From: Gimesia sp.
GTDB lineage: Bacteria; Planctomycetota; Planctomycetia; Planctomycetales; Planctomycetaceae
Direction: 5' to 3'
DNA: 64,000 bases
Assembly: GCA_002706765.1 (NCBI GenBank)
Contig: PAJV01000050.1
Span: 1 to 64,000, forward strand
Below are positions 27,789 through 34,922 of the stretch, piece by piece. The notes beneath the pieces are model-generated. The model saw only the letters and a list, made by a program, of their open reading frames with translations, had not been told where the DNA came from and ran no database searches. Position numbers and translations under genes: made by a program. Each line of letters starts with the position of its first letter. Position 1 is the stretch's first letter.

Positions 27789-28208
27789 ATGATGGCTATA
27801 AATAAATCAGACGAAAATGAAGTTGTTGAAATGTGTGCTGAAGATCCCAATGACTCAATATGGATGAACACCTTCTTTCTGTGCCTGACTGGTTTCTTTC
27901 TTGCGAGTTGGATTCAGAACGTCATATTCGAAATGTGGCATGCTATAATCTATGGAAGTAAAATTATGAATGATCCAATGCCTATTGAATATGCAGTGGG
28001 TATTGTTGTGGCTATTTATGCGGCGTGTTTCTGGTGTGATTGGGAGAAGTATAATGAAGATAATTCTTGTGATAGCGGTTCCTTGGTGAGTACTATTACC
28101 GTTTACTCTATTCAAGGTATGCTTTGGGGGATGATGTTAGGAGGGTTATCGATACCTCTCCTTATTCTGTATGGACTCTACAAGTTAATTCTCTTAATCA
28201 TTTTCTGA
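27789..28208 (+). CDS. 139-aa multi-span membrane protein, unknown
   Basis: An acidic cytoplasmic start is followed by hydrophobic segments at about residues 26-45, 66-83 and 103-139; the last is probably two helices. Cys and Trp in the second loop (AACFWCDWEKY) stand out. No family is recognised. ATG occurs twice in a row (27789 and 27792). It follows the 53-aa membrane protein closely. Small membrane proteins placed after large ATPases in defence islands are often pore-like effectors; here that is only a suggestion. Confidence 0.6.
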   Translation: MMAINKSDENEVVEMCAEDPNDSIWMNTFFLCLTGFFLASWIQNVIFEMWHAIIYGSKIMNDPMPIEYAVGIVVAIYAACFWCDWEKYNEDNSCDSGSLVSTITVYSIQGMLWGMMLGGLSIPLLILYGLYKLILLIIF

Positions 28209-28331
28209 TTTTTCCCGTCACAAACACCCTGTATGATCTTTAAGTGGAAATCCCAACTACTTAGTTTGTCAAAAATAAACGGGCTATACATAGTAAGGCG
28301 TGAGACTAATCATTGAAATCCACGTCACCCC

Positions 28332-28505
28332 TCAAAACCCATCCCTCATCCACCCCACATCAACGTCCAAGTCTTCCTCCACCGATACAATCTCCTCTGC
28401 CCCCAAATAATCCACCAGCCCATTCTCGACGGATCTAGAATATTCATCTGGTGTCAGATAGTAGACTGATTCAGTTGTTGTAACGGTGATTGTTGGCTTT
28501 ATCAT
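28332..28505 (-). CDS. 57-aa acidic protein, unknown
   Basis: ATG at 28505 reading left to TGA at 28332. The product has a Thr-rich start and an acidic end (VEEDLDVDVGWMRDGF). It lies 33 bases after the 88-aa gene on the same strand and may be the third gene of the DUF2971 unit. The ribosome site is weak. There is no family match. Confidence 0.45.
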   Translation of the reverse strand: MIKPTITVTTTESVYYLTPDEYSRSVENGLVDYLGAEEIVSVEEDLDVDVGWMRDGF

Positions 28506-28538
28506 TTAGCTGGCAGGAAGCTGTTAAGGCTCTTCCTT

Positions 28539-28805
28539 TCATTGGGATTTAATCAAGTGGCGGATGGACTGTTTAAGTTGGTCTCGGATCTCATCATCAA
28601 CCAATAACTTTTGGATGTCTTCATTATCAATAGAGGGAGATGCATCTTCCATGAGGAAGCGTCGAACGATATCTTTTAGATCAGACGTAACTTCGTCAGG
28701 AACATCTCCATCTTGAGCTACATAGTCCCTGAGACGCTCCAGAAACACGTCGGCATGGATCTGGTGTAAGATTTCTTGATAGTCTTGTGGGATTGGTTCG
28801 GACAT
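28539..28805 (-). CDS. 88-aa helical acidic protein, unknown
   Basis: The protein is almost entirely alpha-helical and acidic, with segments such as EILHQIHADVFLERLRDY and DDEIRDQLKQSIRHLI. No motif is recognised. It starts six bases after the stop of the DUF2971 gene, so the two are co-transcribed and probably act together. Size and charge would suit a small partner or antitoxin-like protein, but no toxin features are visible in its neighbour beyond DUF2971. Confidence 0.65.
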   Translation of the reverse strand: MSEPIPQDYQEILHQIHADVFLERLRDYVAQDGDVPDEVTSDLKDIVRRFLMEDASPSIDNEDIQKLLVDDEIRDQLKQSIRHLIKSQ

Positions 28806-28811
28806 TCTTTC

Positions 28812-29585
28812 TTACGCAATCTGTTCAAAGTCAATTTGAAATCGAGTCTCGTTCATCTTCCCTTTGTAGAGTTGAACCATTTCATTGTGAGACCGAACAA
28901 TTTTGCTAATTCTTTCCATATCTTGAGGATCTGTTTTTGTTCCAAAGTAAACGGCTTTTAATGCCTGCGATGAATATTTAAGTTTACTGCCTGCGGATGG
29001 TCCGATAATTCTCCACTCACGTTCATATGACCAAGCAGTATACTTAGTCCTCAATAGCCTGACATAAGTCTCGATTGCGTCCTCATCATGAATGTAGAGC
29101 GGATTGATTTCTGGAAACTCGGTTACATAGTCAACTTTGCACACTTTCGAAAATGGTGATTCTTTAGTGTCAAATTCTAAGCAGAAGCCTTTGTGATGAT
29201 CTGCATAGTGAGACCATTGCAGAATTATTTCATTTGATTCTGAAAAACATGATACGCCTCCTTTTTTAGCGGACCTCAAAATACTCTCTTTAAGAGGCTC
29301 ATACATTTCATTGATTAGCTGATCAGATAATCTTTCAAATCCTTTTTGACCTTGATATTCAGGGGCAATAGTCAATTTTTCTTGTGGATTTTGCTTTTGG
29401 ATTATTTCATAGTATTTCTCGATATCTCCTTTACTGGGTCTGCTTAGTCTGAAATTAGGAGCAAAATCATATGGATCATTGAAATTGCAAGGTGCGTTTA
29501 GAAAGATCTCCTGATCTTCCAAACTCATGATGCTGTATTTGGACACTGAAGTGTATTTAAAAACTGATTCAGGTTGGTTGACCAA
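28812..29585 (-). CDS. DUF2971 domain protein
   Basis: 257 aa. The family pattern is clear: VFKYTSVSK, then FNAPCNFNDPYD-type wording (LNAPCNFNDPYD), GGVSCFSES, then WSHYADHHKGFCLEF and YEREWRII near the C-terminus. The biochemical role of DUF2971 is not established; these genes are common in defence and mobile regions. It heads a minus-strand unit with the 88-aa gene. It is full-length with no break. Confidence 0.9.
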   Translation of the reverse strand: MVNQPESVFKYTSVSKYSIMSLEDQEIFLNAPCNFNDPYDFAPNFRLSRPSKGDIEKYYEIIQKQNPQEKLTIAPEYQGQKGFERLSDQLINEMYEPLKESILRSAKKGGVSCFSESNEIILQWSHYADHHKGFCLEFDTKESPFSKVCKVDYVTEFPEINPLYIHDEDAIETYVRLLRTKYTAWSYEREWRIIGPSAGSKLKYSSQALKAVYFGTKTDPQDMERISKIVRSHNEMVQLYKGKMNETRFQIDFEQIA

Positions 29586-29703
29586 TTATCATCTCCTCTT
29601 TGAAAAAACACACAGATTTCGTCGTGGATGCGTACCTTCCCTGTTTCATTGTCCAAAAATGGCTAATTCAGGGGGATGATTTTGTTGTCTTCGATAGTTT
29701 TGG

Positions 29704-31605
29704 TCATGGTGGGGGCTTTCCAGCCATTTCTAAGACAGATCCTGTCTCATTTTCTATAACCTTTTGGTTATATCCCTTATGCAGGGAGAGGGGAGAGAGG
29801 GGAAAGGTATAGTTTCTTTCACCTACTTCCTTTTGCTCTCTGATCCAAATGCGTTTACATTGTCCTCTTCTATCTGGTGACCACCAGTAGCAATCATGAT
29901 CAACACAAATTAATTTATACCTGACAAGAATTGACCTAGCAGCAATGTATGTATCAGTATGCCAGTTTGGAAGTATGCCCTCTTCTGCTAACTCTTCCCA
30001 CCATGATTGAATGGTAAGCCTTGGACAATCTTTATTATCTTTTGACGCAGTCTGAATAATGGCAGTCAACACAATCAAGGTATCTCTTTTTACTTTGATT
30101 GTTTTTTTGTTTTCCTCACTGCCGCAGTAACCATAGGCGACCTTTGGAAATATGTGTGCCTTTGATTTCCACTCTTTAATATTTTCGTCAAGTATAGGAC
30201 GTTGTGATTTATCGCCGCATTTGGACGGATCAAAGCCATTGGCTGCAAAAGGTGCAATATCATTGTATCTTCTAACCCGATTATTTAATCCCTCTTGCCA
30301 GTCACCATTATAAATGTTGTGCTTGTAATCCAATTCCAGAAGTTCATCTGGCGACAATGGGCGTTTCGCCTTCCTGTTGCACCAGAATGCAAATAATCTA
30401 TTGCGTTCAAAAGCATCAGTTATCTTTCTGATGTCATCGAGTGAATCCGTTGCGGAGCAACCAAGGGATAAGTCTACCGGCGTAGCTGGTGGCGTGCTGG
30501 AGTGTAACGACAGCGGCAACTGAATCTTATCCGCTTCTTTTTTGGTTTGTTCTTCAGGTACAATATCAGGAGCCACTACAGGCTTAACTGAAATCACTGA
30601 AGCCGTCTGTAGAGGTTGTATGTCTATCAGTGCCTCTGCTGCTTTCTTCTTTTTCTTGTCATCGAATTGTGATAGGTATGCTCTGCCCTCTTCAACTTTT
30701 TCAGGGTCTAGCTTAGATGCAAGAGTTTCGATTTCTCGCACAAGAGAATTAAAATCATAATCTGGCAATGCGTTAAATTCGTTTAATCGTTCCTGATTCC
30801 AAATGTCTTTATCGTCCATACGATAGCATGGTGCTTGTCTTTGCCAGCAGGGCATCTTTGCAACGTTGGTCCCTGTATCCTGCCATGATTCGATTAATCT
30901 TGAATTACTTGACCAGCCTTTGATTTCAATTTCAGTTTTGATTTTCTCGCTAGCGAATACATCAGATAATACCTGCTGCATTCTCTTCATTGCTTTGTTG
31001 TATTGTTCTGCCTTTGGTGCATTACCGAGTTTCAACCAGCCGTTGTATCCGTTCATTGAATACCGCCAAAATGGTTGATCACCGAAGAGAGATTTAACCA
31101 GTGCAATTGCTTCCTCTAAATCATCCTGCCATTCTTTGTGACAATCCAAATCAAGATAAGGCAGCTTTTTACCTGCCATATTCTTGCACATATAATAAGG
31201 GGTTTTCTCTCCTCTTATGCACTGAGTTAATCGCTCTAAGGTATATGCGTTTAATTCGATGTAACTTTTTTCCTCGGAGTAACGATAGAATTGTTTCCGA
31301 GCATAATTTAACTCGTAGTTGAATTTTTTAAAGCCACCTTTTTTGTAGTCTGTCCAAGGGGTGCCGTCTTGGCGTCTGATTATAACTTGTGGTTTATCGA
31401 CGCCGGCATTCTTTTGCTCACACCATTTTGAACGGGCGACAAATTCAGCTTTGTTGATTGAAGGGCGTTTGTTGCTGCCGTCAAAATCAGCTAACGTCCA
31501 ATGTCGATGATCTATGTAGGGCAAAAAAGCCAGATGCGTACCAATTGCTAATGGATCAATTTTTGCGTTCTGATTGAATTGTGTAAAAAGGTTTGTATTT
31601 TCCAT
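29704..31605 (-). CDS. Primase-like replication protein of the element (putative AEP fold)
   Basis: 633 aa. The centre of the N-terminal half has LPYLDLDCHKEW (Asp at 152 and 154), then FWRYSMNGYNGWLKL near 179-193. An hhhDhD strand followed by an S-x-N-G-x-x-G strand is the order seen in archaeo-eukaryotic primases (AEP) of mobile elements. A low-complexity Pro/Thr-rich linker lies near residues 340-385. The C-terminal part looks like a winged helix (WWEELAEEGILPNWHTDTYIA-type order). It probably primes replication of the excised element. The assignment rests on motif order only. About 480 bp of A+T-rich DNA precede it and could hold an origin. Confidence 0.55.
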   Translation of the reverse strand: MENTNLFTQFNQNAKIDPLAIGTHLAFLPYIDHRHWTLADFDGSNKRPSINKAEFVARSKWCEQKNAGVDKPQVIIRRQDGTPWTDYKKGGFKKFNYELNYARKQFYRYSEEKSYIELNAYTLERLTQCIRGEKTPYYMCKNMAGKKLPYLDLDCHKEWQDDLEEAIALVKSLFGDQPFWRYSMNGYNGWLKLGNAPKAEQYNKAMKRMQQVLSDVFASEKIKTEIEIKGWSSNSRLIESWQDTGTNVAKMPCWQRQAPCYRMDDKDIWNQERLNEFNALPDYDFNSLVREIETLASKLDPEKVEEGRAYLSQFDDKKKKKAAEALIDIQPLQTASVISVKPVVAPDIVPEEQTKKEADKIQLPLSLHSSTPPATPVDLSLGCSATDSLDDIRKITDAFERNRLFAFWCNRKAKRPLSPDELLELDYKHNIYNGDWQEGLNNRVRRYNDIAPFAANGFDPSKCGDKSQRPILDENIKEWKSKAHIFPKVAYGYCGSEENKKTIKVKRDTLIVLTAIIQTASKDNKDCPRLTIQSWWEELAEEGILPNWHTDTYIAARSILVRYKLICVDHDCYWWSPDRRGQCKRIWIREQKEVGERNYTFPLSPLSLHKGYNQKVIENETGSVLEMAGKPPP

Positions 31606-32089
31606 CTTCGAATAACTTATATATCAGTGACTTTTGTTGTGATTATATAAGCTATTTCTCTATCGTTTTGCGATACGAAAAGCTGAAAAATCAAATAATT
31701 CCCTTTAGTTTTCGTTCCATCGGGCTAAGGGGGATTTTTTTTGAATTTTTTAAAAATGACTTTTATCAGGTATCGCATCTTCGAATTTAAAGCACCTCAG
31801 AACACCTCTTACTTGCACGTATTCGCACGAAACTCAGAAAATCGTTTTATTTGACGAATTGCATCTAAAATCGTTTAAAACCGCTATTTTAGGGCTGTAT
31901 TGAAGTGTCAGAAAGTCTGGAAGTGCTAGTTCTTCATTTTGTATAATAGGTCATTTGTGAAAAAGAAATCCGTTTCAGGGGGCTTGTCCGCCACTGTATT
32001 TCTAACGAGTTTCCTCCCCCACTAAATCATACTGCGTCAAAGGTACGTTCTACTTGACTGCATCAAACATACAAAGGTGAGAAAAGAAA
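31606..32089. other. A+T-rich non-coding region upstream of the primase-like gene, possible origin
   Basis: No gene is seen. The octamer ATCGTTTT occurs at 31662 and 31841, and the 7-base ATCGTTT at 31870. Long T and A runs lie near 31730-31760. Spacing is irregular, so these may not be true iterons. Position between a primase-like gene and a divergent small gene would suit an origin or a shared promoter region. Confidence 0.3.
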
Positions 32090-32428
32090 ATGATTTTTGC
32101 GTTTTATATAATGCGTCAGAATAGACTCAACTGGTACTGCTACAATTGTGAAGAATGGAGAGACGATTCATTTAATGAGGCTGGCTATGAAGCAGTAGAG
32201 GCAGAGACAGCAGAATTTGATTGCGACGACTCAGAAGAAGAATTGCGTCAATTGGCTGGTGTACTTGTCGATGCAGCAACAAAGGATATGTCAACCATGG
32301 GACTGTCTGTCACAGGACATGACATCAGATTCTCAACAACATATTTTTCAAGTGAACTGGTAATGTCACTGGCGATTTTCTGGCGGTCAGAGCCAGTTAC
32401 TATTAACTGGCAGCAAGAAGGCTTTTAA
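32090..32428 (+). CDS. 112-aa acidic protein, unknown
   Basis: ATG at 32090 follows GGTGAGAAAAGAAA, an acceptable ribosome site. An internal ATG at 32111 is an alternative start. The N-terminal part has a Cys pair (WYCYNCEEW) and a very acidic middle (AEFDCDDSEEELRQL), then a mixed alpha/beta end. No family is recognised. It is isolated, divergent from the primase-like gene, and probably belongs to the element's maintenance module. Confidence 0.55.
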   Translation: MIFAFYIMRQNRLNWYCYNCEEWRDDSFNEAGYEAVEAETAEFDCDDSEEELRQLAGVLVDAATKDMSTMGLSVTGHDIRFSTTYFSSELVMSLAIFWRSEPVTINWQQEGF

Positions 32429-32561
32429 TCATGTTTAAAGATGAATCAGGGACGATCAGTAAATCGGACTGAAGGTAAGTAGCGTATGTGATCGATCCTT
32501 AATAACTTTAGCATCATCACCTTTTTCGAAATCACCTATGCCGATACTGAGGAAATATTAT

Positions 32562-32621
32562 GACGGTTATTACTGAAAATAAAGTGCAGAGGTCAGTCTA
32601 ATGACGTGATTAATAACCGTC
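32562..32621. repeat. Inverted repeat, 11-bp arms
   Basis: GACGGTTATTA (32562-32572) and TAATAACCGTC (32611-32621) are exact reverse complements with a 38-base spacer. They lie in the non-coding stretch 32429-32848 of the maintenance module. They could be a protein-binding pair or a stem; there is no T run. Confidence 0.6.
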
Positions 32622-32768
32622 CCCATCATGTATCTCTACGGCATTTATGTCTTTTGGTTGCAGCAGGATATGGAGAACCTAGCTTGAGTTCTTAATAGTT
32701 ACCAAAATCAGAAACGAATCTTCATTAACAGCACTTGAATACGTAACAGTTCGAGTTTCAGAGAAGTT

Positions 32769-32815
32769 GGAAAACTGGAATTGTGGAAGTTAGAATTCCA
32801 GTTTTCCACAATTCC
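32769..32815. repeat. Two overlapping, mutually exclusive inverted repeats
   Basis: GGAAAACTGGAATT (32769-32782) pairs exactly with AATTCCAGTTTTCC (32794-32807). GGAATTGTGGAA (32777-32788) pairs exactly with TTCCACAATTCC (32804-32815). Both hairpins share bases, so only one can form. The block is 34 bp beyond the stop of the minus-strand AAA gene. It may be a switch-like terminator or an iteron-like binding site built from TTCCA units. Confidence 0.7.
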
Positions 32816-32848
32816 AGAAATTCGAGATGATGGAATATCGTTATCCTG

Positions 32849-33745
32849 TCATGAGGCTGTTTGCAACTCTCGAAGCCGCTTATAGAAGGTCGACTTTTTA
32901 AGCTGTGATTCTTTCATTTGGCGTTCTCGGTCGTTGGGAAATCGTTGGATCACTTCTTTAACTTTGCTTCTTTGCAATTCAATTTCATCAGCTTTGGTCA
33001 TGGGAATGCTCGACTCGACCATCATTTTATTAAGGCTTGTTCTTACCAAATCCTGCCATTGTGTCATTGAGTTACCATGCTCCCATTGACGACGATCTTC
33101 ATATGCTTTTGCCAAATGGCGTAAATCAAGCCGCTCATCGTATTGCCTTGTTTCAGCCACAATGAATTCGACAACTTCTTTGCACTCATCTGAAGTCAAA
33201 TCTTTATAGCCCTCCAGAGACAAATGAAACATGAAGGCGGCAATCTCTTCATCAGATGGTTCGTGTTCAAGCTGAACGAGACGGCTGGTTACGGCGTTTG
33301 CCAAAGGATCTTGCCTCAGAGGTACATTACTGATCGCAATAATCCCGCCTGAAAATTCGAACGAGATAGACTTATCTTTGCTTTTGTATGTAACCTTCCG
33401 TGGAACATCTGGATCTCCATCAAGGGCAGCCATCAAGATTTGCAGAGCGGCGGGTTGACCAAAGAGTGATGCGATGTCATCAAGAACAATAATGTGTTCC
33501 GGGTGTTCGTGGAGAAAATCGAACAGCCCCATTGGCGTCATACGAGCATTCCGTATAACGAAAGGAACACTCAGTCTTTCAAGCTCTTCTTTGACAGTGA
33601 ACGTCTTCGAAGTGCCGGGGCGACCGACGATATAGATTGCTGTGTGGTAGCACTCTGCCACACTTCGCACTCGGTCACGGATTAATTGAAGCTTCCTTCT
33701 ATAGCTTTTCTGAAGACCATCAATTCTCGCATCACTTTCATTCAT
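32849..33745 (-). CDS. AAA ATPase of the element's maintenance module
   Basis: 298 aa. Walker A is GRPGTSKT (residues 41-48) and Walker B is HIIVLDDI (84-91), followed by a sensor-like strand IIAISNVPL and an Arg-containing segment NAVTSRLVQL. The C-terminal 100 residues are helical with a final HTH-like part (KKSTFYKRLREL). Single AAA proteins of this kind in phages and integrative elements load helicases, act on DNA transactions or partition; which applies here is not visible. Two hairpins with A/T tracts lie in its 5' leader region, so its expression may be attenuated. Confidence 0.75.
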   Translation of the reverse strand: MNESDARIDGLQKSYRRKLQLIRDRVRSVAECYHTAIYIVGRPGTSKTFTVKEELERLSVPFVIRNARMTPMGLFDFLHEHPEHIIVLDDIASLFGQPAALQILMAALDGDPDVPRKVTYKSKDKSISFEFSGGIIAISNVPLRQDPLANAVTSRLVQLEHEPSDEEIAAFMFHLSLEGYKDLTSDECKEVVEFIVAETRQYDERLDLRHLAKAYEDRRQWEHGNSMTQWQDLVRTSLNKMMVESSIPMTKADEIELQRSKVKEVIQRFPNDRERQMKESQLKKSTFYKRLRELQTAS

Positions 33746-33821
33746 ACATAACTCCTTAAATTACTAGAGAAACGACACTGCCCACCAACTCACCTTGGTG
33801 TAAAGAGCAATGTCCAGAAAC

Positions 33822-33848
33822 AAAAAAAGCCGCCTTAATGGGCGGCTG
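33822..33848 (-). terminator. Hairpin with T run on the minus strand, in the leader of the AAA gene
   Basis: AGCCGCC (33828-33834) pairs with GGCGGCT (33841-33847) around a six-base loop. Seven A at 33822-33828 give a T run on the minus strand. It sits 77 bp upstream of the minus-strand AAA start, so it may act as an attenuator or insulator. Confidence 0.65.
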
Positions 33849-33872
33849 ATTCGACTGAAGTATCTGAAAACG

Positions 33873-33904
33873 AAAAAAGCCGTCCCGGTCAGGAACGGCT
33901 TTTT
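33873..33904. terminator. Bidirectional terminator between divergent genes
   Basis: AGCCGT (33878-33883) pairs with ACGGCT (33895-33900). The stem is flanked by six A on the left and five T on the right, so it can work on both strands. It shares the words AAAAAAGCCG with the hairpin 45 bp to the left. Confidence 0.7.
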
Positions 33905-34048
33905 GAATTTTTGTTTTATGTGTCTTTCTATAATAGTCGAAAATCTGAACTCTTTTGTAAGGGCAGACAAAAGCGTATATTGGTTTTGTCTTCGTCAAAA
34001 GTAACGAAATTGCTTAAAAACCCTGTTTTTAGCTGTAAGGAACACAAT

Positions 34049-34660
34049 ATGCCAAACGACGGTGGTTTAGCATGGGGAGCAAAAGCGGCACATGAAGAAT
34101 TTGCAACGAGCGGTAAAGCACTCAATCGCCCCTCGAACAAGCCTAAGGAGCGTGAACCATCGCTCGATGATTTTCGGCTTGAAGGCGAATCAAATGAAGC
34201 GGCCCAAAAACGATTCCGGGGCATTTCAAAACGGAATATCAACGCCATACTCGAACGGCGTCCAGCATCCGCAAGTGAGATTGGTGTTGAGGCTCGATGG
34301 CTGAGACGATTCAAAGAACACGGACTAAGCTATGTATCTTCTGCTAGTAAAGAGAAGCTAACAATTCTTGCTGATTATTTCAGCCTTCCCTCTTACCTTT
34401 ATTTATGGCGAGAATATCTAATCGATTCTATGTCTTTATCCCAGTCTGAAAAAGATCAAAGAAATACGTCGATGAATTCAGTTCACTCGAAGCTTTTAAA
34501 TAAACTAGAAGAGTTGTTGGATAGTGGCCGGTACGATCATCTCATACAGTTAATCGATGATCTTTATAAATATGAACTCAATCGATCAGCTAGAGAAGAG
34601 GATGAAAAGAAAAAGGCTGAAGCACAGAAAGATCAAGATATATTCGTCGAACTGATATGA
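34049..34660 (+). CDS. Putative DNA-binding regulator of the element
   Basis: 203 aa from the ATG at 34049, which has TAAGGA just upstream; the frame is open for 46 codons further, but that part overlaps the leader and has no ribosome site. A polar N-terminus leads to a helical core (ISKRNINAILERRPASASEIG, shortened: RRPASASEIGVEARWLRRF) and KEKLTILADYFSLPSYLYLW, which reads like the second half of an XRE-type HTH. The C-terminal tail is Lys/Glu-rich. It is divergent from the AAA gene and upstream of the recombinase. A repressor or control protein is the best guess; no firm family. Confidence 0.55.
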   Translation: MPNDGGLAWGAKAAHEEFATSGKALNRPSNKPKEREPSLDDFRLEGESNEAAQKRFRGISKRNINAILERRPASASEIGVEARWLRRFKEHGLSYVSSASKEKLTILADYFSLPSYLYLWREYLIDSMSLSQSEKDQRNTSMNSVHSKLLNKLEELLDSGRYDHLIQLIDDLYKYELNRSAREEDEKKKAEAQKDQDIFVELI

Positions 34661-34922
34661 GGAAATTATAAGAAATTAAGTTTAAAAGTATTGCCACGTA
34701 TTTTAACTCACAGGCGATCGTATAACGGGACAGCAGGTAAGTATTATCAAAACCAGAGACTAAAAATATTTTTCTATAACCTTATGCCCGTTCAAGGGTT
34801 GAGAACAAAATAATTTTGAGGACGTTAACAATTTGTGTCAACTTTGTATCAATAAGGTTAAGTGGTTCGAATCTGTTAGTCGGACCATCTGATAAATCAA
34901 ACCTTTTTTTAGGAGTTGAAAC

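Noticed and set aside
34858-34890. tRNA-like 3' end (GGTTCGAATC followed by GGACCA) before the recombinase
   Set aside because: The T stem would need three wobble pairs and no matching 5' acceptor strand or anticodon arm exists upstream; probably chance.
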